64,000 nt of DNA from assembly GCF_007859945.1 (NCBI RefSeq), contig NZ_SJPQ01000002.1, forward strand, positions 908,279 through 972,278, read 5' to 3'. A program made the position numbers and the translations under genes. Within the stretch, counting starts at the first letter, position 1, and every line of letters starts with the position of its first letter. This stretch comes from Pseudobythopirellula maris (GTDB lineage Bacteria; Planctomycetota; Planctomycetia; Pirellulales; Lacipirellulaceae). The notes beneath the pieces were generated by a model, which was given only the letters and a program-made list of their open reading frames with translations, was not told the origin of the DNA and did no database searches. Below are positions 1 through 7,741 of this stretch, in pieces.

Positions 1-3
1 ACC

Positions 4-606
4 ATGCCCAGCCTCCTGCGCAAGCTCACGGTAATCGCCACGCTTTCGTCAGCCGCAATGGGAGTGGGGTGCGGCGGCTCGGACACGCCGCCAGCTTCGT
101 CTAGCAGCACTCCATCAGGCGCGCCCGCGGGTCCGACGCTCGGCAGCCCCACCGGGGGCCCGATCGGCGAAGCCGCCCAGGCGTTCATGCGGGCGGTGAT
201 CGAGGGCGACACGGACATGGCGGCCCGGCAGCTCACCCCGGCGGCCATTGAGCTGGCCGAGCAGGGGGGCGGCTTCTCGCCGGTGGGCTTCGACATCGAA
301 CGATTCACCATGGGCGAGGTGCGGCAGGTCTCCGACACCGAGGCCGCCGTTCAGTTCACCCTCTCCGAGCCGGGCGCCGAAGTGACCGAGGAGATCTGCT
401 GCCTGATGCGCTACGAGGGCCAGCGCTGGGGCGTGGCTGGCGTGGCGGCCGAGATCGGCCCGGGCCAGCCCCCCGCCGTGATCAGCTTCGAAACCCCTGA
501 GGGCTCTCCCCCCGCCCAGCCCGATCCGAGCCGCTTCGTCGACCAGCCGGCCGGCGACGCGACGCCGCGTACGGCGCAGGCCCCGGGCGAAACAGCGGTG
601 CGCTGA
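4..606 (+). CDS. Putative secreted lipoprotein of unknown function
   Basis: The 200-residue protein starts at ATG 4. Its N-terminus has basic residues, then a hydrophobic stretch ending Gly-Val-Gly-Cys with Cys23, which is a plausible though not canonical lipobox. A Ser/Pro/Gly-rich linker follows to about residue 50. A compact domain then runs from about 55 to 150, starting with a helix containing FMRAVIEGD and including a Cys-Cys pair. This is reminiscent of NTF2-like or DUF4878-type domains, but that is inference from pattern only. The C-terminal 45 residues are Pro/Ala-rich and probably disordered. The gene lies at the window edge, so any upstream operon partner is unseen. Exported lipoprotein is moderately supported; function is unknown. 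Confidence 0.6.
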   Translation: MPSLLRKLTVIATLSSAAMGVGCGGSDTPPASSSSTPSGAPAGPTLGSPTGGPIGEAAQAFMRAVIEGDTDMAARQLTPAAIELAEQGGGFSPVGFDIERFTMGEVRQVSDTEAAVQFTLSEPGAEVTEEICCLMRYEGQRWGVAGVAAEIGPGQPPAVISFETPEGSPPAQPDPSRFVDQPAGDATPRTAQAPGETAVR

Positions 607-1070
607 GGCCGACTTTCCGCCTCCCCGAGTCGCCCCGCCAGCCGCGTGGACGCGCCCGATCGCTTGTCTTGCCGACGCGATTGGGGCGATCGCACCGGTT
701 GCGCCGCGGCGTGTGTCCACCCAGGCGTGGGCTTTCTCCACATCGGCAGCGGCCGCAGGGCTAAGACCCGCTCCGCGAGCGAGCTCACCGACCGGTGGTT
801 TAGCCGGGTTTCCACGGGGTGGGGGTGCTTGACATCCCCACCGAGACTGGTAGCCTCACCCTCGTAGGCGGCAAAAGCTGCGCATCCCTCCCGGATGCAA
901 ATTTTTGCCAGCACGCCAAATACGAGCCATCCTTCAGTCGTGTGAGACGAGCTTCGACCCACCCCTGACGAGCGGCGCCCCAGGCCTTACGTGGCCACCC
1001 CCTGCTGCTCAGCTTGTCTCTTTTGTTTGTTTTGCGTTTTTTGACCCACCTGGTTTGAGGGAGTAAGACG
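607..1070. other. Intergenic region, leader of the Cys-rich gene
   Basis: I see no convincing gene here. The right part is probably the promoter and 5' leader of the downstream Cys-rich gene. It holds a perfect TTGACA with a weak -10 (annotated separately), a short GGTGGGG/CCCCACC inverted repeat (818-824 and 836-842), and a T-rich stretch near 1018-1042. No tRNA-like fold was recognised. Confidence 0.5.
829..856 (+). promoter_or_regulatory. Possible sigma70-type promoter for the Cys-rich gene
   Basis: TTGACA lies at 829-834 and TAGCCT at 851-856, separated by 16 bp. The -35 is a perfect consensus match. The -10 keeps only the three most important positions (T1, A2, T6). Transcription would begin near 863, giving a leader of about 210 nt. 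The weak -10 keeps this tentative. Confidence 0.3.
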
Positions 1071-1427
1071 ATGCGTTTCCAGAAGTTCGTGCAGGCCGCC
1101 CTGGTCGCGGCGTTGTTTGTTTCGGCCGCCGCCAGCGCTGAGGCTGGGCTGTTCGGCTGCTTCAAGAAGAACGATTGCTGCGAGCCGGCCTGCGAGCCCG
1201 TTTGCTGCGAAGAGGCCGCTCCGGTCTGCTGCGAGGAGCCCGCTCCCGCGCCGTGCTGCGAGCCGGTTGTTGAAGAAGCCCCCTGCTGTGCCCCCGAGCC
1301 GACTTGCTGCGAGCCCGAGCCGTGCTGCAAGAAGCACCACTTCGGCGGCAAGCTGAAGGGTCTCTTCAAGCGCTTCCGCGGCAACGACTGCTGCGAGCCG
1401 GTCTGCGAGCCCGCCTGCGGCTGCTGA
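1071..1427 (+). CDS. Cys/Pro/Glu-rich exported protein with CCEP repeats
   Basis: The protein has 118 residues and starts at ATG 1071, behind a good Shine-Dalgarno (AGGGAG, 1058-1063). Residues 1-25 form a signal peptide that probably ends at AEA. The mature part contains 21 cysteines, mostly as Cys-Cys pairs in repeats of the form CCEP or CCEE. It is bracketed by two related blocks, GLFGCFKKNDCCEP near the start and GLFKRFRGNDCCEP near the end, with a basic KKHHFGGKLKGLFKRFRG stretch before the second. The composition suggests a disulfide-cross-linked envelope protein or a metal binder, comparable in style to Cys-rich planctomycete wall proteins. No enzymatic motif is visible. It is monocistronic, followed by a strong terminator. 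Confidence 0.8.
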   Translation: MRFQKFVQAALVAALFVSAAASAEAGLFGCFKKNDCCEPACEPVCCEEAAPVCCEEPAPAPCCEPVVEEAPCCAPEPTCCEPEPCCKKHHFGGKLKGLFKRFRGNDCCEPVCEPACGC

Positions 1428-1487
1428 GCTGTACAAGCGGCCTTTGCTAGCACGCCTTAGCGAGCCGGCGAAGCGCCCGACGATCGA

Positions 1488-1524
1488 AGAGACCCCGCTG
1501 CTCGGCAGCGGGGTCTCTTTTTTT
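1488..1524 (+). terminator. Rho-independent terminator after the Cys-rich gene
   Basis: A perfect 14-bp stem (1488-1501 with 1505-1518) closes a 3-nt loop and runs into a seven-T tract (1518-1524). The GC-rich stem and T-tract make this the clearest terminator in the window. It separates the Cys-rich gene from scpA. Confidence 0.93.
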
Positions 1525-1624
1525 GTGCCCCCGCCGTCAACGGGCGGTTCGGGTCGTCGTGTCTGCACCGCCCTGCTAAGCTCCGCCGCGATTGTCTCGT
1601 TGCCCCCCTCCGGCTCGCCGTCCG

Positions 1625-2422
1625 ATGCCCTTCAAAGTCGATCTCGACCTCTACCACGGACCGCTCGACCTGCTCCTGTACCTGGTGCGGAAGGAGGAGG
1701 TCGAGATCGCCGACTTGCCGCTCGCCGAGCTGACCGAGCAGTACCTCACGTACGTCGCCCTGCTCGAAGCGATCAACGTCGATGCGGTGGGGGACTTCCT
1801 CGAGGTGGCGAGCACGCTGCTGGAGCTCAAGTCGCGGATGGTCCTGCCGCGCGCCGACGACGAGCAAGACGACACGCCCGAAGAGCCGAGCGACGGCGTC
1901 GACGAGCGGAACCTGGTCGAGCGTCTGCTGGAGTTCAAGAAGTACCGCGACGCGGCCGCCGAACTCGAGGAGCGCGGCGCCCAGTGGCGGCTGCGGTTCG
2001 CCCGTCGCGCGAGCCGCGCCCCGGCGCCGCGTGGCGAGCCGGCCCAGCAGCCGATCGAGGGCGTCGAGCTGTGGGACCTGGTGAGCGCGTTCGGCCGCGT
2101 GATGCGCGACAAGCTGGCCCCCGGTCCCGACCCGCACGCGGTCCGCTACGACGGCACGCCGGTCCACGTGTTCATGCGCCGCGTGCACGAACGAATCGTC
2201 GCCGAGGGCGAGCTCCGCTTCAGCGAGCTGTTCCCGGAGCAGGTCCACAAGTCGACCTTGGTCGGCGTGTTCCTGGCGGTGCTCGAGCTGGTCCGTCACC
2301 GCCACGCCGTGGCGGTCCAGGGCCGTCGCTACGGCGACATCGTCGTCGGCCCCGGCCCCGAGCCGCTGGCCGCCGAACTGCGGGCGGTGAGCTCAGCGGG
2401 CGAGGAAACGGACGCGGCTTAG
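1625..2422 (+). CDS. scpA: Segregation and condensation protein A
   Basis: ScpA is the kleisin subunit of the bacterial SMC condensin. It bridges the SMC ATPase heads and recruits ScpB. The 265-residue protein opens with the family hallmark FKVDLDLYHGPLDLLLYLVRK, shown here in part as GPLDLLLYLV, followed by LPLAELTEQYL and FLEVASTLLELKSRMVLP. The C-terminal winged-helix region ends around VFLAVLELVRHRHAVAVQ. Length is normal for the family. I chose ATG 1625 because the family motif begins right after it; a TTG at 1592 would add 11 Pro/Arg-rich residues. No scpB lies next to it, which is unusual compared with Firmicutes. Family identity is secure. Confidence 0.93.
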   Translation: MPFKVDLDLYHGPLDLLLYLVRKEEVEIADLPLAELTEQYLTYVALLEAINVDAVGDFLEVASTLLELKSRMVLPRADDEQDDTPEEPSDGVDERNLVERLLEFKKYRDAAAELEERGAQWRLRFARRASRAPAPRGEPAQQPIEGVELWDLVSAFGRVMRDKLAPGPDPHAVRYDGTPVHVFMRRVHERIVAEGELRFSELFPEQVHKSTLVGVFLAVLELVRHRHAVAVQGRRYGDIVVGPGPEPLAAELRAVSSAGEETDAA

Positions 2423-2435
2423 AAGAAAAGCGGGG

Positions 2436-2625
2436 GAACCGCCAAGACGCCAAGACGCGCTAAGCGGAACGGACGCCCTGGCTTGCAGTGACCTTATTGT
2501 GAGCGGGACAAGTTTGTTGCGGGAGGCGTCTCCTGCAGCCATGCTCTCCCTCAAACGCAAGCAGCCCCAAGATCGAGTGCGCGGCTCGTTTGGCGAGTCT
2601 TGGCGTCCTTGGCGACTTGGCGGTT
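2436..2625. repeat. Paired inverted arms (GAACCGCCAAG type)
   Basis: The left arm near 2436-2457 reads GAACCGCCAAGACGCCAAGA. The reverse complement of 2605-2625 reads GAACCGCCAAGTCGCCAAGG, and further partial copies of the CGCCAAG unit continue inward to about 2590. The arms enclose roughly 150 bp between scpA and the RNase Z-like gene. This looks like a dispersed intergenic repeat with inverted ends rather than a terminator, since no T-tract follows. Confidence 0.65.
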
Positions 2626-2721
2626 CTCACTGCTAGCCCACGCTGGGCCTCGGGTTTCGCAGTAGTTAAGATGCGGGGCTTCGATTGCGTCCCGCCCCCC
2701 CGACTCTCGCCCATCTCCCCT

Positions 2722-3561
2722 ATGGTCAACAACGCCCCGGTCAAGACGCTCAAGCACGGCGATCTGACGATCGAGGGCTATTCGCGCGCGGCGGTGCAGA
2801 GCTACTGGCGCGTGCCCGAGCTGAAGCTCGGCTTCGACCTCGGCGCCCAGCCGTGGGGCTTCATGGGGACCGAGACTTGGTTCATCACGCACGGCCACCT
2901 GGACCACATCGCGGCGTTGCCGGTCTACATCGCGCGGCGGCGGATGATGAAGATGCCGCCGCCGGTGATCTACCTGCCGACCGAGACGATCGATCCGGTC
3001 CGCGAGATCCTCAAGAACTTCACGCGGCTCGATCGCGGCCGCATGCCGTGCGAGCTGAAGGGCGTGGCGCCGGGCGACGAGATCACGCTGTCGCGCGAGC
3101 TGGTCGTAACGGTCTCGGCCGCCAAGCACACCGTGCCGGCCGTGGGGTACTTGGTTTGGGACCGCCGCAAGAAGCTCAAGCCGGAGTACACGGGGCTCAG
3201 CGGCGAGGAGATCCGCGACCTGCGCAAGGCGGGCAAGGAAGTCTCGGCCGAGATCCGCACGCCGCTCGTGGCGTACCTGGGCGACAGCGCCCCGAAGGGA
3301 CTCGACGAGTGCCCGGCGATGTACGAGGCCATGATTCTGATCGCCGAGATGACGTTCGTCTCGCCCGAGCACCGCAAAGAGAAGATCCACAAGTTCGGCC
3401 ACATGCACCTCGACGACTTCGTCGATCGCAAGGACCGCTTCCAGAACGAGCTGGTGATCGCCGGGCACCTGAGCACGCGTTACCACCCCCGCCAGGTCGA
3501 GCGGATGGTCAAAGCGGCGCTGCCGGACATGCTCGACGGGCGGCTGCATCTGTGGCTATGA
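2722..3561 (+). CDS. Metallo-beta-lactamase-fold hydrolase, RNase Z-like
   Basis: The 279-residue protein belongs to the metallo-beta-lactamase superfamily. The zinc motif HGHLDH occurs in [20 protein letters not shown], as in tRNA 3' processing endonuclease Z. Further candidate ligands are His in [12 protein letters not shown], Asp in YLGDSAPKG and the distal His in [11 protein letters not shown], the last resembling the C-terminal His motif of tRNase Z. The start at ATG 2722 is preferred because homology to the fold begins shortly after it; an upstream in-frame extension is rich in Pro and unlike the family. RNase Z, maturing the tRNA 3' end, is the best call, but related MBL hydrolases cannot be excluded by eye. 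Confidence 0.75.
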   Translation: MVNNAPVKTLKHGDLTIEGYSRAAVQSYWRVPELKLGFDLGAQPWGFMGTETWFITHGHLDHIAALPVYIARRRMMKMPPPVIYLPTETIDPVREILKNFTRLDRGRMPCELKGVAPGDEITLSRELVVTVSAAKHTVPAVGYLVWDRRKKLKPEYTGLSGEEIRDLRKAGKEVSAEIRTPLVAYLGDSAPKGLDECPAMYEAMILIAEMTFVSPEHRKEKIHKFGHMHLDDFVDRKDRFQNELVIAGHLSTRYHPRQVERMVKAALPDMLDGRLHLWL

Positions 3562-3612
3562 AACGGCGGCTCTGAATCGGTGGCTGGGAGAGGTTTCTGC
3601 TGGGGCGGCGCT

Positions 3613-3690
3613 CTCCGCTTACTTCGTGCGCGGCTCCGGTCAAACGTTTCGTCGAGTCGTTGCCCCGAGCCGCGCACGCAGTAAGCGGAG
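3613..3690. repeat. 23-bp inverted repeat between RNase Z-like and channel genes
   Basis: Arms 3613-3635 and 3668-3690 are reverse complements with a single mismatch, separated by 32 nt. They begin CTCCGCTTAC and end GTGCGCGGCT. No T-tract follows, so a dispersed intergenic repeat is likelier than a terminator. Confidence 0.75.
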
Positions 3691-3814
3691 TACGCCACAA
3701 AAAAGCTAGGCGTGATTCCACTAGCCCCGCCGTGGGTCTACACTAGGGGCCAAGCCCCAGGCGGAACCGAGGGCTTTTCACCGAGTCCCTCCCACCACGC
3801 TGGCCCCAGCGCAC

Positions 3815-4882
3815 GTGCAGGTTCCGCTCAAACGATTGCTCACCACGCTGGTCTTCTTCCTGACCACGTGCGCGCTGGCGGCCACGGTCTACATGGCCCA
3901 CGGCTGGGAGGCGGCCGACGCCCTGTACATGGTCGTCATCACGATCTTCGGCGTCGGCTACGGCGAGGTCCGGCCGATCGACACGCTCACCCTGCGCACC
4001 GTGACGATGATGCTCATCGTCGTCTCTTACGGCTGCGTCATTTACATCGCGGGAGGGTTCATCCAAATGGTGATGGAAGGCGAGATCAACCGCGCACTGA
4101 GTCGCCGACGCATGACGCGCGGCATCGACGAGCTCGTCGGGCACACCATCTTGTGCGGCTTCGGCCGGGCCGGGCGCATCCTCGCGCTGGAGCTCAAGCA
4201 GGCCGGCGCCCCGTTCGTCGTGATCGATCAGGACGAGGCCAAGCTCAACGACGCCGAAGCCCAGGGCATGCTGATCCTCGAGGGGAACGCCATCGAGGAG
4301 GACGTGCTCACGCGCGCGCGGGTCCACGAGGCCCGCGTGCTGGCCACGGTGTTGCCGGACGACGCGGCGAACGTGTTCATCACGCTCACGGCGCGCGAGC
4401 TGAGCCCGGAGCTGGAGATCATCGCGCGGGCCGAAAACCCCTCGACCGAGAAGAAGCTGCTGCGCAGCGGGGCCAACCGGGTGGTGCTGCCGGCCGTGAT
4501 CGGCGGGCAGCGGATGGCGCACCTCATCACACGCCCCGGCGCCGAGGAGATGCTCGCCGACGCCACGGGCCAAGCCGACCTGCGGCATGAGCTGGAGCAG
4601 ATCGGGCTGAAACTCGACGAGTTGCCAATCGCCGCGGGCTCGCCGCTCGACGGCGGCACGGTGGGCGACATCGATCTTAAGGGGAACCGGGCGTTTCTTG
4701 TTGTCGCGGTGCGACGCGCCGACGGCGGCGTCGCCGTCGACCCACCCGCCGAGTTTGCGCTCACGGGGGGCGACACGGTCTTGGTGTTGGGGCACGCCAA
4801 CGAGCTGCCGCAGCTCGCCCGCCGCTACGCGGCGACTAAGGAAATCCTCTACCGCGGCGCGCGGATGCAAACGCCGGAATGA
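3815..4882 (+). CDS. Potassium channel protein with RCK (TrkA-N/TrkA-C) domains
   Basis: The 355-residue protein combines a two-helix pore module with a cytoplasmic NAD-binding regulator. TM1 spans about 9-28, the pore loop holds the selectivity filter GVGYGE (46-51), and TM2 spans about 62-85. The RCK domain starts near 110 with the Rossmann motif GFGRAG (115-120), followed by FVVIDQDE. A TrkA-C-like domain occupies about 265-345. The filter has Glu in place of the usual final Asp. The start is GTG 3815, because TM1 follows at once. It presumably gates K+ flux in response to a nucleotide or ion bound to RCK. The gene stands alone after a repeat element. Confidence 0.88.
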   Translation: MQVPLKRLLTTLVFFLTTCALAATVYMAHGWEAADALYMVVITIFGVGYGEVRPIDTLTLRTVTMMLIVVSYGCVIYIAGGFIQMVMEGEINRALSRRRMTRGIDELVGHTILCGFGRAGRILALELKQAGAPFVVIDQDEAKLNDAEAQGMLILEGNAIEEDVLTRARVHEARVLATVLPDDAANVFITLTARELSPELEIIARAENPSTEKKLLRSGANRVVLPAVIGGQRMAHLITRPGAEEMLADATGQADLRHELEQIGLKLDELPIAAGSPLDGGTVGDIDLKGNRAFLVVAVRRADGGVAVDPPAEFALTGGDTVLVLGHANELPQLARRYAATKEILYRGARMQTPE

Positions 4883-5125
4883 CATCGACAATTGGTGGTT
4901 TCTACCTACTTGCGAATTGTGGTTTCCCGACAATCACTAGGTCAGGCATGCCATGACCGGTAATTTGTTGATCGCCATGCGACCAACGGCCCGCCCCCTC
5001 AGCAGTTGCTACGGATTCGCGCGGCGTCGGCGGGACTCCTGTGCTATTTTTCTGCGGTCGCCAAGGCTCAGCACGCTAGGCGACTTGTATCAGTTATCTC
5101 CTCGATCCCATCGATTCCCGCCACG

Positions 5126-7045
5126 ATGCACGCCGTCAACCGTATCCGCTTGCTAACGTGCGGCGCCGTGTTGGTCACGGCCTTGGTGATCGGTTTGATT
5201 TCGTTGGGTGGATTCCGGGCGCTTGTTAACGAGCAACAGCGGCTGAGCCTCGAAGACCTCGTGCAGAGCGAGTCGCGGCGCCTGGAGCTGGCGCTGCACG
5301 AGCTGAGCAACGACGTCCGGCTGCTCGCCTCGCTGCCGATGACCAATTTCGTCGCCGAGTCGGCGATCGCAGACGACGAGGCCGCCACCGCACAGGGCGA
5401 TCGGAATCGCACGTATCTTGCCGACATCTTTGCCGAAGCGCTCCACGCCAAGCTTTACTACGAACAGATCCGTTTCATCGGGGTCAAGAACGACGGCAAG
5501 GAAATCGTGCGCGTCGACCGCGACGGAGGCGGGCTGCCGCTGAGGGTTTCGGATGTCAGGCTGCAACCGAAAGGGGGCCGCGACTACTTCCTTGGCGCGA
5601 TGCGGATGCCTCCGAGCGGTGTTTTCTTCTCGCGTATCGATCTGAACCGCGAGCACGGCGAGATCGAGGTCCCCCACCGGCCGATGCTCCGGGCGGCGGT
5701 CCGTGTCAACTCGGCGGAGGGCGAGCCGCTGGGGGTCGTCGTCGTCAACCTCCACATCGGGAGATTCCTGGCGGACTTGTACGACCTGGAGAACCAGCCC
5801 CACGATTTTTACATTACCAATAGCGACGGCGACTACCTGCTGCACCCCGACCCGGCCAAGACTTACGGATTCGATCTGGGAACGCCCCACCGGCTGCAAG
5901 ACGAGCACCCCGAGGCGACCGCCCTGTACGAAAGCGACGCACGGTCGTTAACGATTCAGCTAACCGACGACACCGCATACAAGGGGCTGCTGCACTACCG
6001 CAAGGCGGAGCTCTTTAAAGACGACCCGCAGCGCTACGTGGTGTTGGGCGTCGCCGCTTCGGACGAGGCGTTGAACAAAGGGATGAGCGGCGTGTTTCGC
6101 CGCGCCGTGGGGGTGACGACCCTGCTCATCGGCGCCGCCGTGCTGGTGGGGGTGATCGCGGGCCGCATGCAGACTAGGCCGTTGGAAACGCTCACCAGCG
6201 CAGCCCAAAAGCTCGCCCAAGGCGAGGCGATGCCGACGCTCCCGACCCGTCTCAACGACGAGGTGGGCGACCTGGCCCGCGCGTTCAAGCAGATGGCCGA
6301 CACGATTCGCCAGAAAGAGGCGGAGCTGCGCGAATCGAACTCGCGGCTCGAGATCGCCAACGAGGACCTGGAGCACTTTGTCCACATCGCGGCCCACGAC
6401 CTGCGTGAGCCGCTGCGCAAGCAACGCAACCTGATCGACTTGATCAGCGAAGACCTGCCGACGGGATCCAATCCGGAGGAAACCGAGGAACTTCTCGGCT
6501 GCGTGTCCAAGTGCTCGCTCGACATGCAAGCGCTGATCGACGACTTCCGGGCGCTCTCGCATCTGAAAGAATCGCACTTGGCCCGCGAACCAGTGGCGCT
6601 CGACGCGCTCATTTCCGAGGTGCTCCCGACGTACGAAGAAGAGCTCAGCGAACGGAATGTGGTTGTCCGTTTCGATGAGTTCCAGGCCCGGCCGCACGTC
6701 TACCCCGGCTTGGTATCTCGGTTGTACGACAATCTCATACGCAATGCGCTGCGGCACACCCAAATCGACGGGTTCACCCTCGCATTCACCGCCACGCAAC
6801 TCGAGGATCATTCGTGGCAGTACGGGGTTAGCAACACCGGCTCCTCGATCCCCGATGGTAAACGCAACGAGTTCTTCAAGCTGTTTCGCAAGTCGGCCGA
6901 CTCGGAGGGGAGCGGCGTCGGCCTGAGTATCTGCAAGAAAATCATCGACCGCCATCGCGGCAAAATCGCGGTCGACTCGGAAGGCAGCACGGTCCACGTA
7001 CGCTTCACGTTTGGCGGAGGAGCCGATGACGACAAAATTGGCTAG
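5126..7045 (+). CDS. Membrane sensor histidine kinase (copy 1 of tandem pair)
   Basis: The 639-residue protein starts at ATG 5126 (MHAVNRIRLL), which matches the start of its neighbour paralogue. TM1 lies at about 11-29, a Cache-like extracytoplasmic region at about 35-325 and TM2 at about 329-346. HAMP follows to about 400, then a short coiled coil. HisKA contains the phospho-acceptor in FVHIAAHDLREPLR (His424), typical of phytochrome-type kinases. The ATPase domain has an N box (YDNLIRNAL, 534-542) and a G2 box (GSGVGLSICKK). The G1 box reads SNTGSS where DxGxG is expected, so the conserved Asp is Asn and the second Gly is Ser. It overlaps its response regulator gene by 20 nt. The ligand is unknown. 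Confidence 0.9.
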   Translation: MHAVNRIRLLTCGAVLVTALVIGLISLGGFRALVNEQQRLSLEDLVQSESRRLELALHELSNDVRLLASLPMTNFVAESAIADDEAATAQGDRNRTYLADIFAEALHAKLYYEQIRFIGVKNDGKEIVRVDRDGGGLPLRVSDVRLQPKGGRDYFLGAMRMPPSGVFFSRIDLNREHGEIEVPHRPMLRAAVRVNSAEGEPLGVVVVNLHIGRFLADLYDLENQPHDFYITNSDGDYLLHPDPAKTYGFDLGTPHRLQDEHPEATALYESDARSLTIQLTDDTAYKGLLHYRKAELFKDDPQRYVVLGVAASDEALNKGMSGVFRRAVGVTTLLIGAAVLVGVIAGRMQTRPLETLTSAAQKLAQGEAMPTLPTRLNDEVGDLARAFKQMADTIRQKEAELRESNSRLEIANEDLEHFVHIAAHDLREPLRKQRNLIDLISEDLPTGSNPEETEELLGCVSKCSLDMQALIDDFRALSHLKESHLAREPVALDALISEVLPTYEEELSERNVVVRFDEFQARPHVYPGLVSRLYDNLIRNALRHTQIDGFTLAFTATQLEDHSWQYGVSNTGSSIPDGKRNEFFKLFRKSADSEGSGVGLSICKKIIDRHRGKIAVDSEGSTVHVRFTFGGGADDDKIG

Positions 7046-7442
7046 CAGCAACGAGCTCGTCTTTGTTGACGACGACGAGATGGAGGTGATGCTCATCCGG
7101 CAGTACCTCGAACGCTCACAGATCGAGAACAAGTTGCTCGCGTTCGGCTCGGGCGAGGAGCTGCTCGAGCACCTCTCGGCGATCACCGACGCCGCCGACG
7201 GCCATCCCTCGCTCTTGCTGATCGACGTGCGTATGCCCTCGATGGACGGGTTCGAGGTAACCGAGGCCGTCCGGCGACTGCCGAATTACGACGAGCTGCC
7301 GCCGATCATCATGTTCTCGAACTCCGACAACCCGGCAGACATCGCGCGTTCGAAGGAGGTCGGCGCCGACGAGTACGTGATTAAACCGACCGACGGGCCG
7401 GCCTACATCGAGTTCCTCAACTCCTTGGTCCCCGAGGGTTAG
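7026..7442 (+). CDS. Single-domain response regulator, partner of kinase copy 1
   Basis: The 138-residue protein is a stand-alone receiver domain of Rcp1 style with no DNA-binding output. The acidic triad DDDE is near residue 16, the phospho-accepting Asp is in LLLIDVRMPSMDG, the switch Ser is in MFSNSD and the conserved Lys is in YVIKPTDG. I chose ATG 7026 because GGAGGAG (7016-7022) sits just upstream, inside the kinase gene. The 20-nt overlap implies coupled translation with the kinase. It most likely acts by protein-protein contact or as an intermediate of a phosphorelay. Confidence 0.92.
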   Translation: MTTKLASSNELVFVDDDEMEVMLIRQYLERSQIENKLLAFGSGEELLEHLSAITDAADGHPSLLLIDVRMPSMDGFEVTEAVRRLPNYDELPPIIMFSNSDNPADIARSKEVGADEYVIKPTDGPAYIEFLNSLVPEG

Positions 7443-7741
7443 AGAGGCCGCTGCGCGTTCGAGCGTTGAGGATTCCCACCCGGTCCACCCTTGCGGAGAA
7501 ATAACGGCTTTCCACAAGGGCCGATGCCGCTCCGCTTGTCGGTTAAGTCACTCCACCTGGTCGCGGCCGGCACGGCAACGATGCGCTGCTCAATAAAGAC
7601 GCGTTATGCAACTGGGGATGAATCCACCACGAGATTTGTAATCCGACGCGACTCGCATGAAGTAGGTTTTTAAAGCCGCCTTCTGATTGTTTACGAACCG
7701 GCCAAAGCTCAGAGATAGCGGCAAGACAAAGAATCGCCCTC

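Noticed and set aside
818-842. Hairpin as a riboswitch or terminator upstream of the Cys-rich gene
   Set aside because: The 7-bp stem with an 11-nt loop has no known aptamer pattern and no T-tract.
1444-2463. Long plus-strand open frame overlapping scpA
   Set aside because: It runs in another frame over scpA, is Arg/Pro/Ala-rich and has no family pattern; scpA has clear motifs.
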